The notes: generated by a model from the sequence alone, not told the origin. 33,845 nt of DNA from Pirellulales bacterium (GCA_035533075.1 DATLUO010000028.1:1-33845), one strand, 5' to 3'; counted from the first letter of the stretch, positions 1 through 8,482 are shown. Numbers and translations are program-made.

Positions 1-1395
1 GGCCTCGGTCCGCGCGGGTTTCACCGCACGAATGTCGTTCTGCACGTGGCCAATACGGTGTTGCTGTTTTGGGCCGTGCGGTTGATGACCGGCGCCGCGC
101 TGCGTAGCGCCTGGGTGGCGGCGTTTTTCGCGCTGCACCCCTTGCACGTCGAATCGGTGGCCTGGGTGGCGGGGCGCAAAGACGTACTCAGCACGTTCTT
201 CCTGTTCCTCTGCCTCCTCGCCTGGCTGGCTTACGTTCGCCGACCTGCCGTTTGGAAATATGCGTTGTCGGTCGTCCTGTTCGCTTTGAGTTTGATGGCC
301 AAGGCGATGGGCGTCACCCTGCCGCTGGTTTTGCTGCTACTCGATTTCTGGCCGCTCGCGCGCTGGCCGGGTGCGGCAGCGGACCGCGAAGAGCGGATCA
401 GAAACGCCATTTCGCTGGTGATCGAAAAGCTCCCGTTCTTTTTGCTGAGCGCGGCGATGACGGCCCTGGGGGTGTTTGCCCAAGCACATGGAGGCGCCAT
501 GGTCTATGGCCGCTCGTTGCCCGTGGCCAGTCGCATATTGCTGGTTCCCGTCAACTACCTGACCTACCTCGGCCAGATGTTTTGGCCTGTCGACCTGGCA
601 GTTCTTTATCCGCATCCTGGCGCGGATTTGCCGTGGTGGAAACCGTTGTCTGCTCTGGCGGCGCTGGCGCTGATCACGCTGCTGGTACTGCGGCGAGGCG
701 GCGGTCGGCCTTACCTGCCTGTCGGCTGGCTTTGGTTTTTGATCGCGCTGTTGCCGGTGATCGGGCTGGTGCAGATCGGCTGCCAGGCCACGGCCGATCG
801 CTACATGTATCTGCCGATGGTCGGGTTGTTGATCGCGTTCTGCTGGGCGCTCGACGATCTGGCCGGCGAGCGCGGTTGGCGGCCCGCGGCGCTCGGCCTG
901 ACGCTGGCGATCTGTCTTTTGAGCTGCGCGGCACTGACCACGCGCCAGATCGCCGTTTGGCATGACACCGTGACGCTGTGGAAAAATGATCTGAAGGCCA
1001 CCGGACCGAACGAGGTGGCGTGCGAACAATATGGGATGGCGCTGGCGGGCGAAGGCAGAGCAGCCGAGGCCGAGTCCCAGTTCCGCCAAGCGCTTCAGTT
1101 CGCCCCAACCGCGTTCGGGCCGAACGCCAAACTCGGCGTCGCGCTGGTGCGCCAACGCCGATTTGCGGAAGCCGCTCCGTACCTGCTCGCCGCGCTTCGG
1201 GCGCGGCCCAAGCATCCTGAATTGCTCGAGAGACTCGGCATGGTCGAAGAAACGCAAGGGCACCTCGACGCGGCAATCGGCTATTACGAGCGCGCGGCGC
1301 AACTCGCCCCCAACGCCCCGCGCCTTCGCGAACGTCTCGAGCGCGTGCGCGAACGGCTGGCCGAGCAGCGGGCCGCCGACGGACCGAAATCATAA
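1..1395 (+). CDS. TMTC-like membrane glycosyltransferase with C-terminal TPRs (5' end outside window)
   Basis: The frame is open from base 1, so the gene starts upstream; the first possible start inside the window (GTG at 46) lies inside the conserved region. The visible 464 residues begin in a loop and helix resembling the GFHxTNxxLH segment of TMTC/PMT-like GT-C proteins. A HPLHVESVAWVAGRKD stretch follows, typical of bacterial DUF1736/TMTC relatives, and then about seven hydrophobic helices up to about residue 320. The last 130 residues hold about three TPR units (GMALAGEGRAAEAESQFRQA, then two more) and a charged tail. Known relatives are integral membrane proteins that use lipid-linked sugars; substrate specificity cannot be read here. 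An R1-type hairpin followed by a T run lies about 100 bases after the stop. Confidence 0.8.
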   Translation, partial: GLGPRGFHRTNVVLHVANTVLLFWAVRLMTGAALRSAWVAAFFALHPLHVESVAWVAGRKDVLSTFFLFLCLLAWLAYVRRPAVWKYALSVVLFALSLMAKAMGVTLPLVLLLLDFWPLARWPGAAADREERIRNAISLVIEKLPFFLLSAAMTALGVFAQAHGGAMVYGRSLPVASRILLVPVNYLTYLGQMFWPVDLAVLYPHPGADLPWWKPLSALAALALITLLVLRRGGGRPYLPVGWLWFLIALLPVIGLVQIGCQATADRYMYLPMVGLLIAFCWALDDLAGERGWRPAALGLTLAICLLSCAALTTRQIAVWHDTVTLWKNDLKATGPNEVACEQYGMALAGEGRAAEAESQFRQALQFAPTAFGPNAKLGVALVRQRRFAEAAPYLLAALRARPKHPELLERLGMVEETQGHLDAAIGYYERAAQLAPNAPRLRERLERVRERLAEQRAADGPKS

Positions 1396-1497
1396 GATTT
1401 GCCTCGGACCCTATTCTCGACAGGCGCGGCCGCCGTGCGCGGAACATCATGTCGGTTAGCTGGATATCATTGATATGAGCAGGGTTATGGATCGTGC

Positions 1498-1540
1498 GTA
1501 AGGTGCGGCAAGCGAGCTTGCGAGCGCCGGCCCACCTTAC
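1498..1540 (+). terminator. R1-type hairpin followed by T run
   Basis: The segment is a diverged copy of the 39-bp R1 repeat. Its ends, GTAAGGTG and CACCTTAC, are complementary and enclose a GC-rich centre. CG and five T residues follow, which is the layout of an intrinsic terminator for the glycosyltransferase gene ending at 1395. The flanks 1396-1497 and 1541-1616 show nothing else that I recognise. Confidence 0.5.
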
Positions 1541-1616
1541 CGTTTTTACTCAACCCACATGAGTTTCAATGGGTTCCATTTAATCCCGCGGAATTAGGGG
1601 CATTTAACCCTCGCAT

Positions 1617-1823
1617 CTAATCGACCTCCACCGTCGAAGGACGCCGCCGCGTGGGCGACCCGACGCTCGTTTCGCAGACTTCGACGGAGAGTCCGGCGGG
1701 CGGCAAGCCGGCACGGAGCCGGAAAGTGCGGTGGTTCCACTTGGCCCGAATCTTGGCGCAGCAAGCGGCGATCTCCGCCGGCGTCGGTGGGGGCGAGGTT
1801 CGTTTGTCTGACGGTTCTTCCAT
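1617..1823 (-). CDS. Small planctomycete-type protein of unknown function
   Basis: A 68-residue protein starting MEEPSDKRTS and containing TPAEIAACCAKIRAKW. This resembles a pattern I recall from many very small planctomycete proteins (TPxEIAxxCxxIxxxW). The ATG at 1821-1823 is preferred because AAGGTGAG lies just upstream. The GTG nine bases further up sits inside that ribosome binding site. There is no signal peptide or membrane segment, and the C-terminal half is basic and low in order. The gene stands alone downstream of the CorA-like gene on the same strand. Function is unknown. Confidence 0.5.
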   Translation of the reverse strand: MEEPSDKRTSPPPTPAEIAACCAKIRAKWNHRTFRLRAGLPPAGLSVEVCETSVGSPTRRRPSTVEVD

Positions 1824-2006
1824 GCGACTCACCTTGATTACCGAAGGAAGCTGCCCGCGGACCGTTCCTCCCGCGGGCTTGCCAATCTAGCTTGGCCAAA
1901 TGAGCGGCGCATGAGCACGCGCCTAGAACTCAATGAGTTTTTCGGGACGATTCGCTACCGTGGACTCAATGTCGTCTTTCGCTTCGCGAAAGGCGACAAT
2001 GCATGC

Positions 2007-2744
2007 TCACGTGGCGGCGCGCCGGGACTCGGCGCGCCGCTTTGGCTTGCCGGCTGTTTTCTGGACACCCGGCGCCTCCGGCCGCGCGGGCTTGCTGGTG
2101 ATGACGCCGGTGAGCAACACGCCGCCGATAAAGCCGACGGCGAGCACGGTCCAAAAGGCGGCCGGGTTGTCGCGAATGCCCAGCCCGTGCTCCAGGTTCA
2201 TGCCGAAGATCGCGCTCAGCGTGGCGATGGGAAAGAAAATCGCCGCCAGCAAGTTGAGCCGATGGGCCGCGACGGCCATTTCGTAGCCCCGTTGCGCCTG
2301 CTCTTCGCTGCGGAGGGCCACGGTGAAGTCGAGGCCGTTCTTCGCGTCGCCGTAGATCAGCTCGGCCGCCCGTTCGATTTCGCCCGCCTGGTCGCGCAAC
2401 GAGACGATTTCGCGGTCGTCGGGCATCAACTCGCGCGCTCGTTGCAAGGCCGCGTGCAGATGCCGTGCGGCGCGGTACAAAGGCGCAACCGCCTGCAAGA
2501 CGCCGAAATAGTCGTCGGCGCTGGCGGCCGCGTCGAGCCGGTCGGCCAGCAACGTGGCCGCGTCGGAATACTCGGCCAGGTGCCAGACCTCGTCGCCCAA
2601 GACCAATGCCTCTTCCAGTGTATCTCGCCCCATAAGATCTAAGATCATCGGATCTGTAACGGCAACCGTCTCGGTTCGCGCGTCGGCGTACTCGGCCACT
2701 CGATTGCCGCGAGATATCAGTCCCAGGGCCTGCGTTACGAGCAC
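2007..2744 (-). CDS. CorA-family divalent cation transporter, short N-terminus
   Basis: The 245-residue protein has the CorA C-terminal layout. Long amphipathic helices cover about residues 75-160, membrane helix 1 is at about 163-181 and ends in the signature GMN (181-183, AIFGMNLEHG), and membrane helix 2 is at about 196-213, followed by a basic tail. CorA proteins form pentameric Mg2+ (or Co2+, Ni2+, Zn2+) channels in the inner membrane, with GMN as the selectivity loop. The usual family length is about 310-370, so much of the cytoplasmic beta domain is missing. An in-frame stop at 2775-2777 prevents a longer start; the start used is GTG at 2744. It is either a compact subfamily or a 5'-truncated gene. 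The next gene upstream on this strand is mobA, about 700 bases away. Confidence 0.7.
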   Translation of the reverse strand: MLVTQALGLISRGNRVAEYADARTETVAVTDPMILDLMGRDTLEEALVLGDEVWHLAEYSDAATLLADRLDAAASADDYFGVLQAVAPLYRAARHLHAALQRARELMPDDREIVSLRDQAGEIERAAELIYGDAKNGLDFTVALRSEEQAQRGYEMAVAAHRLNLLAAIFFPIATLSAIFGMNLEHGLGIRDNPAAFWTVLAVGFIGGVLLTGVITSKPARPEAPGVQKTAGKPKRRAESRRAAT

Positions 2745-3447
2745 GCCGACGGCAACCGTCGAAGAGTACCAATATCACACGAACTACGCCGATACCTCGC
2801 TGCCCAGCGGCAAAGAGCACGATTTCCGTCAAATCGCGTTGAAAGCGGCCGGGCCACGCGGCGCAAGTCCTTGTGTAGAAACTGTTTCGGTCGGAATCGC
2901 TGCCGAAACAAACGGGGGGATTTCGTTGCGCTCCGCCGCGCGCGGCGGACGACCATAAAACTCGCCGCCGCGCGCGGTGGGACGCGATGCCCCGTGCGTT
3001 CGGGCGGCAGGCGCGGAGGCGACACGCGTGTCGCCTCGACCGCACGAGAGAAGGCGGATCGAACCGAGCCATAAGCGGCGCCACGGCACTCACCCCGGCC
3101 CTCTTCCCGCGGGAGTGGGGCAAAAGCGTCGCGCGCGACGCTTTTGCCGGCGCCTGGTACCTTGCGCCGGGAGGCGCCGATGCGACACGCGTGTCGCGTC
3201 CAGCGGACGCGAGAAGGCGGATCCAGCCAAGCCGTAGGCGGCGCCACGGCCCCAGCCCTCCTCTTGTGGGCCAGGAAAAGCGTCGCGCGCGACGCTTTTG
3301 CCGGCGCGAGCGTGCCATGCGGCGGCAGGCACCGACGCGACACGCGTGTCGCGTTGACGGGACCGCGTGCCGTCGGCCAGAATTCTCACGAATCCTGCTT
3401 GTCCGGTGCCAGTTCAATCAGGAAAGAAAGCCCCCCCGGCGGCGCTG
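2745..3447. other. Gene-free stretch with many palindromes
   Basis: No convincing coding region is visible between the CorA-like and mobA genes; the open frames here are low-complexity Arg/Ala/Gly translations. The stretch contains a short hairpin at 2883-2908 (GTTTCGG/CCGAAAC), a perfect 16-bp palindrome CCGCCGCGCGCGGCGG at 2933-2948, and the ordered palindrome array described at 3016-3354. Promoter elements for the CorA-like gene presumably lie near 2750-2830, but no clear -35/-10 pair is seen. Confidence 0.7.
3016..3354. repeat. Tandem ~155-bp unit with alternating perfect palindromes
   Basis: Two palindrome types alternate. Type A has the core GCGACACGCGTGTCGC and occurs at 3016-3037 (22 bp perfect), 3182-3197 (16 bp) and 3335-3354 (20 bp). 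Type B has the core AAAAGCGTCGCG plus its reverse complement and occurs at 3119-3148 (30 bp perfect) and 3276-3299 (24 bp). The spacer between A and B is itself repeated, since GAGAAGGCGGATC and GGCGCCACGGC occur in both copies. The array is therefore about two and a half direct copies of one unit, not chance palindromes. Function is unknown. Confidence 0.8.
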
Positions 3448-4056
3448 CTAGCGGCCAAAATCGAAATGGCAAAGCGCCCGTTGATAGTCTTCCGGAGTGT
3501 TCAGGTTGCGCAGCGTGGCCAGCGTCGGGTCGACGCCGCGCAGCTCTTCGGCCGTCACGATGCGCGTCTTCACCGCGTCTACCAAAGATGCGGGCCCCCG
3601 GCCTAAAGCCAACAGGCGATCGACCTCCGCACAGACGGCGCTCACGCGGTACAGCGCGGCCAGCGGATGGTGGAAGCCGTCCACAAAGGGAATCGCCAGA
3701 TCGTGCTCGCCGATCAGCTCGGCCAGGCGCGTGATCCAGCGCGGCTGCAAGTACGGCACATCGGTCGCCGTGGCGTAGGCCAGGTCCACGTGTCCGGAGA
3801 GAGCCGAGAAACCGGCGGCAAGTCCCGCCAGCGGTCCGCGACCCTCGACGCGATCGCAAACAATCGACACGCTCGCGGGTATTGTCGGCAGCGGCTGATG
3901 TGGGGCCGCGACCACGGTCACCCGCTCGGCGACCGTCCCGACCAGCCGCACGACCCGCTGGAGCATCTTCTCCGGTCCAAATTCGAGCCAGGCTTTTGGC
4001 CGGCCCATGCGGCGACTTTGACCGCCACAGAGAACTATCGCGCCGATGGTTGTCAT
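3448..4056 (-). CDS. mobA: Molybdenum cofactor guanylyltransferase MobA
   Basis: A 202-residue protein of normal MobA length. The N-terminal nucleotide-binding motif LCGGQSRRMGRPKAWL (residues 9-24) is the family signature. DRVEGRGPLAGLAAG follows around residue 70, then the metal-binding ATATDVPYL near 97. MobA transfers GMP from GTP to molybdopterin to make the Mo-bis-MGD cofactor of DMSO-reductase-type oxidoreductases in the cytoplasm. The C-terminus NLNTPEDYQRAL also fits. No other molybdopterin gene is visible nearby. It lies 94 bases downstream of the LRR gene on the same strand, separated by a 60-bp palindrome. Confidence 0.93.
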   Translation of the reverse strand: MTTIGAIVLCGGQSRRMGRPKAWLEFGPEKMLQRVVRLVGTVAERVTVVAAPHQPLPTIPASVSIVCDRVEGRGPLAGLAAGFSALSGHVDLAYATATDVPYLQPRWITRLAELIGEHDLAIPFVDGFHHPLAALYRVSAVCAEVDRLLALGRGPASLVDAVKTRIVTAEELRGVDPTLATLRNLNTPEDYQRALCHFDFGR

Positions 4057-4067
4057 GGCAAGTAGCT

Positions 4068-4127
4068 GCTGTTCCGCTTGCGGAGCAAGCGGGCTACGTA
4101 GCCCGCTTGCTCCGCAAGCGGAACAGC
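4068..4127. repeat. 60-bp perfect palindrome, 30-bp arms, no loop
   Basis: The sequence is its own reverse complement around the centre at 4097/4098 (GGGCTACGTAGCCC). The arms read AGCGGGCTACG inward and GCTGTTCCGCTTGCGG outward. It lies 23 bases downstream of the LRR stop and 11 bases upstream of the mobA start. It may end LRR transcription or fold in the mobA leader; there is no T run after it on the minus strand. Confidence 0.9.
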
Positions 4128-4150
4128 GTTCCCTTCCTTAAAAGTCATCC

Positions 4151-4888
4151 TCACCGCGCCGGCAAAGACGCGGTTGCCGCGTCGTCGCCGCTGCTGACGA
4201 CGATCTGCGAATGCGCCCGGCTCCAGGCATCGAGTGTGGCCCGATCGACGAGCACCTCCGCCAAGCCCAACCACCTGAGCTGCGACAAGCGGCCCAAGGG
4301 TTTCAGCGCCGCCGCCGTCAACTTTGTGCCGCTCAGATCGAGCGACCGAAGCTGCGCCAGTCGCGACAACGACCCGATGCCCGCATCCGTGACGCGCGTT
4401 TCGCCGAGATCGAGGTCCTGCAGATCCGTCTCTTCAGCGACCAGCGCAAGTGTGGCATCGCCGATTTGAGTGCCGTGCAGGTCGAGGTATTTCAGCCGCC
4501 GCAGCCGCGTAAGACATGACAATCCGCGGTCGGTCACGCGCGTGTTGCGCAGCACCAGCGTTTCTAGGTCGGGAAACTCCTCCAGCCAGGCCAAATCGTC
4601 GTCTCCCACATCGCGGTCGCCGAAGTCGACCAGTGCGACTTCAACCAGCAGACCTTGCAGAAACTCGTGACGCTCGAGCTGATGATCGGGTTGCGGCAAC
4701 GCTTCGTCGCGATAGCGGACCGCGGCACCGCGCTCGCGCAACGCGAGCACCGCCCGGTGCTTCCCTCGGGCGGAGCGAATGAGAAGCCCCAGCGGACCAC
4801 CCGCCACGACCACCAGCGCCACCAGCAGCCAGCAGGAAAGGCGGATCCAGCGGCGGCGGCGCTCTCGCAATTTGCTTTGACCATCCAT
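4151..4888 (-). CDS. Membrane-anchored leucine-rich-repeat protein
   Basis: The 245-residue protein starts with a basic segment (KLRERRRRWIRLS) and one hydrophobic helix at about residues 17-36, so it is probably anchored with the bulk outside the cytoplasm. From about residue 85 it holds LRR units of the T-D-x-G-L / L-x-x-L-x-L-x-x-T type: DLETLVLRNTRVTDRGL, RRLKYLDLHGTQIGDATL, TDLQDLDLGETRVTDAGI, QLRSLDLSGTKLTAAAL, QLRWLGLAEV. This bacterial LRR subtype is common in planctomycetes and probably mediates protein binding. The partner is unknown. The gene follows a small membrane protein on the same strand at a distance of 101 bases. Confidence 0.85.
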   Translation of the reverse strand: MDGQSKLRERRRRWIRLSCWLLVALVVVAGGPLGLLIRSARGKHRAVLALRERGAAVRYRDEALPQPDHQLERHEFLQGLLVEVALVDFGDRDVGDDDLAWLEEFPDLETLVLRNTRVTDRGLSCLTRLRRLKYLDLHGTQIGDATLALVAEETDLQDLDLGETRVTDAGIGSLSRLAQLRSLDLSGTKLTAAALKPLGRLSQLRWLGLAEVLVDRATLDAWSRAHSQIVVSSGDDAATASLPAR

Positions 4889-4989
4889 GGTGAAACCAGG
4901 CGGGGATAAAACGACTTACCTGCGCGTGCCCTTCCTCCCAGCCTACCGCCGATGGCGTTTTTGCTCAATCAGGTGGTACGGCCGCGACG

Positions 4990-5367
4990 CTATCGCCAGC
5001 CGGTCAAATTCTCCGTCAGGTAAAGGAGCAGACCGAACTGAAACACGCTGACCGCGGCCGTCACGGGCATTGCCAGCCGCGGCCGGTTGCGATACAGGCT
5101 GGCCAGCACGCTCAGCACCGCCAGCGTCCCGCTCGTCTTCACCCTTAGAAAAATCGAGCTATCGTCGGGGGCAAGGTCGATGAAATACTGACACGCCGGG
5201 TTGCGTTCCATCTGGTCCAGGCTGTCCCAGTACTTCACGGCCAGCCAGGCGTCGTAGGCCGAGACCAGGCCGACGAACAGCCACATCGACAAGAATCCAG
5301 TTTGCATGCGTCGCCACCACAGCAGCGAGACCGCGTGCGGCCCGACTTGCACCTCTTCGCACATCAT
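4990..5367 (-). CDS. Small integral membrane protein of unknown function
   Basis: A protein of about 125 residues with three hydrophobic segments: FLSMWLFVGLVSAYDAW, SGTLAVLSVLASLY and MPVTAAVSVFQFGLLLYL. The segment DQMERNPACQYFIDLAPDDS between the first two is probably periplasmic. The double ATG at 5362-5367 is chosen over the ATG at 5439 because AAGGAGAG lies five bases upstream of it. The protein resembles uncharacterised planctomycete membrane proteins; I know no function. The LRR gene follows on the same strand. Confidence 0.65.
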   Translation of the reverse strand: MMCEEVQVGPHAVSLLWWRRMQTGFLSMWLFVGLVSAYDAWLAVKYWDSLDQMERNPACQYFIDLAPDDSSIFLRVKTSGTLAVLSVLASLYRNRPRLAMPVTAAVSVFQFGLLLYLTENLTGWR

Positions 5368-5698
5368 CCTCTCTCCTTGTTCCGGCCCCATCGCTCCGTG
5401 TTGGCCGAGCATCCTAACCCGCCCGTGTGAGCCGGACATGAACGTCCCACGATATTTCGGCGATTGAGCAATTTGGATGCCGGCGCCCGCAGCAAACAGT
5501 GCAACCCAAGGTTGAGCAACGTGTTAGGACGAAGCGGGGGAAGAAGCGGAACGCTACGCAAGCAGGGAACTGCCGCGTTTGCGGGCAACAAAGGGCGGCC
5601 GACTGCACAGAGAGTGCGCTTGACGGCGTAGCGTAAGCGCCCTCGCTTGCGGGCCGGAAGCGCAAGCGGGGACGCTTACGTTACGGCGTCGAGTATGA
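5368..5698. other. Gene-free stretch between fliM and the small membrane gene
   Basis: Apart from the hairpin at 5622-5690, I see no coding region, RNA or recognisable repeat in 5440-5621. The ribosome binding site of the downstream membrane protein lies at 5371-5378. Confidence 0.6.
5622..5690 (-). terminator. Long imperfect hairpin 8 bases after fliM
   Basis: The two arms of roughly 30 bases (GACGGCGTAGCGTAAGCG and CGCTTACGTTACGGCGTC) pair with few mismatches around a short GGCCGGA loop. The inner part again contains CGCTTGCG/CGCAAGCG, as in the palindrome at 4068-4127. The position right after the fliM stop suggests a terminator or mRNA 3'-end stabiliser. No T run follows. Confidence 0.5.
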
Positions 5699-6733
5699 TC
5701 AACGAGGAACCGCTTGTGCCGCGGCTTCGATGCAGATCGCCTTGCGCGCCTTGTAGGCGCCCGGCCGCGCGTGGAATTTGGCCACGCCTTCCACTTCCAC
5801 CAGCAGCGGCGCGCGAACGTCTTTTTCGGTCGTGATAATGTCGCCCACGCGGAGACCAATCAGGTCCGTGGTCGAGAGCCGCGTGTGCGCAAGCTGCACG
5901 CTCAGCTCGATCAGCGATCCTTGCAGGTTGCGGCTGATTTGCTGGATGCTTTCGGGCGTGGCCTCCCGGCGACCGTAAGCCACCCAACTATTCGATGAAA
6001 GCTTGTTGCTGATCCGTTCCAGAGAGTTGAAGGGGATGCAGAGGTTCATCATGCCCCGCACGTCGCCCACCGTCAGCTCGAAGCTGATCAGCACGACGAC
6101 TTCGTTGGGCGGCACGATCTGCACCAACTGCGGGTTGCTTTCGACGCGGACCACCGCCAGATCAAGATTCAGCACGTTTTCCCAGGCGCGGCGCAGCTCT
6201 TCCAAAAACAGGTCGGTAATCCGCCGGACCAGCCGCAACTCGATCTCCGTCAGCGGCCGCCGTGCCAGCGGGCCGCTCTCGCGTCCGCCGCCCAACAATC
6301 GGTCGATGATCGGATACAGGATCGACGGATTGATGTCGAGAATCAGGTTCCCTTCCAGCGGGTCGGCCTTGAGCAAGTTGAAGCAGGTCGGATTCTCAAG
6401 ACTGAAAACGAATTCGCTGTAGGTAAGCTGATCGACGCTGGTCAGCTTCACTTCGACGATCGAGCGCAGCAGGGCCGAGAGTGCCGCGCCGAAGTTGCGG
6501 CCGAACCCTTCGTGCAGCGTCTGCAGGGCGCGCATCTGGTCTTTGCCGACGCGTTCGGGACGCTTGAAATCATAGGGCGTCACCTTGTCGCGGCCGCGCA
6601 GCGACGTCGGCATGGGCGGCGGGGCCGCGGCGGACGCCCGCGCCGGCGCGGATGCCGTCGACGCCGCGGCTCCGCCATCCACGGCGCTCAGCAGACTCTC
6701 GACTTCCGCCTGACTTAAAACGTCTCCCGGCAT
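5699..6733 (-). CDS. fliM: Flagellar motor switch protein FliM
   Basis: The 344-residue protein has the FliM layout. The short N-terminal motif LSQAEVESLLSAV (residues 5-17) is the CheY-P binding helix. An Ala/Pro linker follows, then YDFKRPERVGKDQMRALQTLHEGFGRNF, the CheC-like middle domain (SVDQLTYSEF to NKLSS), and a C-terminal SpoA/FliN-like domain from about residue 265 (SVQLAHTRLSTTDLIGLRVGD). FliM forms the C-ring and sets the direction of rotation. The ATG lies 9 bases after the proA fusion stop, with AGGATG as ribosome binding site inside the spacer. It is therefore probably cotranscribed with proA, an unusual partner; no other flagellar gene is in the window. Confidence 0.93.
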   Translation of the reverse strand: MPGDVLSQAEVESLLSAVDGGAAASTASAPARASAAAPPPMPTSLRGRDKVTPYDFKRPERVGKDQMRALQTLHEGFGRNFGAALSALLRSIVEVKLTSVDQLTYSEFVFSLENPTCFNLLKADPLEGNLILDINPSILYPIIDRLLGGGRESGPLARRPLTEIELRLVRRITDLFLEELRRAWENVLNLDLAVVRVESNPQLVQIVPPNEVVVLISFELTVGDVRGMMNLCIPFNSLERISNKLSSNSWVAYGRREATPESIQQISRNLQGSLIELSVQLAHTRLSTTDLIGLRVGDIITTEKDVRAPLLVEVEGVAKFHARPGAYKARKAICIEAAAQAVPR

Positions 6734-6742
6734 GGCTGCATC

Positions 6743-8482
6743 CTATTCTCTCACTTGCCCGTTCCCGTAGACGACATACTTGTAGCTCGTCAATTCCTTG
6801 ACGCCGCAGGGGCCGCGCGCGTGCAGCTTGTCGGTGCTGATGCCGATCTCCGCGCCGAGGCCGAACTGCCCGCCGTCGTTGAACCGCGTGCTGGCATTCA
6901 CGATCACGGCCGAACTGTCGACGCGGGCCACGAACTCGCGGGCCGCGGCCAGGTCGGAGGTGACGATCGCCTCGGTGTGCTGCGATCCGAAGCGGTCGAT
7001 GTGCCGCACGGCTTCGTCGAGTGAATCGACGATCTTGACCGACATGGTCGGGCCCAGGTATTCGGCCGCAAAGTCCTCGTCGCCGGCGGCAAGGGCGCCG
7101 GGCAGCAGCTCCCGCGCTCGCTCATCGGCCCGCAACTCGATTCCCCGCTCCGCCAGCGCTTGGCCGATGCGCGGCAAGAACGCGTGCGCCACCTCGGAAT
7201 GCACCACGAGCGACTCCGCCGCGTTGCAGACACCCATCCGCTGACACTTGGCATTGACGGTGATCCGCTCGGCCATGTCGAGATCGGCGGATGCATCGAC
7301 ATAGACGTGGCAGTTGCCGGTGAAATGCTTGATGACCGGCATCTTGGCTTCGGCGGCCACGCGGCGAATCAGCCCTTCGCCGCCGCGCGGGATGGCCACC
7401 GTAATGTATTTGTCCAATGCCAAAAAGTGCCCGACGGCTTCGCGGTCGGCCGTCGTCACGAGCTGTACGGCGTCGGCGGGCAGTCCCGCGGCGACGGCGG
7501 CCTCGACCAGCAACTCCGCGATGGCCCGATTGGAATGGGCCGCTTCTTTTCCGCCGCGAAGGATGACCGCGTTGCCGCTCTTGACGCAGATCGCCGCGGC
7601 GTCGGCCGTCACGTTGGGACGCGATTCATAGATGAAAAACACGACCCCCAGGGGCACGCGCACCTTCAGCACTTCGAGCCCGTTGGGCCGGACCGACGAA
7701 TCGATCACCTCGCCGATCGGCTCCGGCAGCGCGGCGACTTCTTCCAAGCCCGCGGCCATCGACTCGATCACCTTCGGGGTGAGCCACAAGCGATTGATCT
7801 GCGCCGCAGTGAGGCCAAAGTCGGGGGCGGCCGCCAGATCGAGCTCGTTGGCCTCCATCAGTTCCGCCGCGCGCGACCGCAACAGCGCCGCTCCGCGCCT
7901 GAGAAAATCGTTCTTTGGACCGGCGCCCGCACGGGCCAAATCGGCCGCCGCATTGTGGGCCCGCATCGCCACGTCGACACAGTACTCATGCAGGCTGGTT
8001 TCTAATTCAGCGACAGCCACAACGTCTAAGTCCTTGGCAGGTATGCGGTTATCTTGTTCCACTCCGGTCGGCGATTCCGCCGGCGGTTCCACCTTCAAAG
8101 TATCGTTCAATCCGGGGTGGGCGTCAATTCCGGTAGGGGCCGTCTCGCTTTCCAAAAAACCGTCGTCGCCGGCTTGCCGGGCGGCGCTCAGGGCGGTTTC
8201 CCAGTCGCCGGAGAGCAGAGCACACACGGCGAGCAATTTGACTGATTCGCTGCGGGGGTCGAGACGCTGGCAAACACGGGCATGCGCCAGCGCGGCCGGG
8301 AGGTCGCCGGCGCGAAGCGCCGACAGGCAACGCGCGCGATGGACGCCGTAAGTCTGCACCGCCTCCTGGACGAGTCGCAAGTCGCACTTGCAACGCCGGC
8401 AGACTTCACCCAGTTCCTGCGCGGCGCGGCACGTCGGACAACGGAAGACATCTTCGAGAACCGCGCTCAATAACTCACCCAT
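6743..8482 (-). CDS. proA: Gamma-glutamyl phosphate reductase with N-terminal zinc-ribbon/TPR domain (fusion)
   Basis: One uninterrupted frame encodes 579 residues. Residues 1-105 carry two CxxC pairs (C15/C18 and C28/C31, CPTC and CRRC) and a helical TPR-like part ([20 protein letters not shown]). Residues 106-155 are a loose linker. From about 156 to the end is a full-length ProA of about 420 residues, with [17 protein letters not shown], the NAD(P)-binding region, and the catalytic Cys in [11 protein letters not shown]. ProA reduces glutamyl-5-phosphate to the semialdehyde in proline synthesis. The start at 8482 is preferred because the longer frame upstream only translates repeat DNA. A GTG at 8018-8020 with AAGGA ten bases upstream could also start a separate ProA. 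proB is not nearby. Confidence 0.85.
   Translation of the reverse strand: MGELLSAVLEDVFRCPTCRAAQELGEVCRRCKCDLRLVQEAVQTYGVHRARCLSALRAGDLPAALAHARVCQRLDPRSESVKLLAVCALLSGDWETALSAARQAGDDGFLESETAPTGIDAHPGLNDTLKVEPPAESPTGVEQDNRIPAKDLDVVAVAELETSLHEYCVDVAMRAHNAAADLARAGAGPKNDFLRRGAALLRSRAAELMEANELDLAAAPDFGLTAAQINRLWLTPKVIESMAAGLEEVAALPEPIGEVIDSSVRPNGLEVLKVRVPLGVVFFIYESRPNVTADAAAICVKSGNAVILRGGKEAAHSNRAIAELLVEAAVAAGLPADAVQLVTTADREAVGHFLALDKYITVAIPRGGEGLIRRVAAEAKMPVIKHFTGNCHVYVDASADLDMAERITVNAKCQRMGVCNAAESLVVHSEVAHAFLPRIGQALAERGIELRADERARELLPGALAAGDEDFAAEYLGPTMSVKIVDSLDEAVRHIDRFGSQHTEAIVTSDLAAAREFVARVDSSAVIVNASTRFNDGGQFGLGAEIGISTDKLHARGPCGVKELTSYKYVVYGNGQVRE

Noticed and set aside
1617-1899. Alternative minus-strand frame 1594-1899
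   Set aside because: It overlaps the 68-residue gene in another frame and lacks a ribosome binding site and any recognisable pattern.
1966-3417. Long minus-strand open frame of 483 codons
   Set aside because: It overlaps the CorA-like gene in another frame and reads as Arg/Ala/Gly-rich low complexity with no motif; it crosses the palindrome array.
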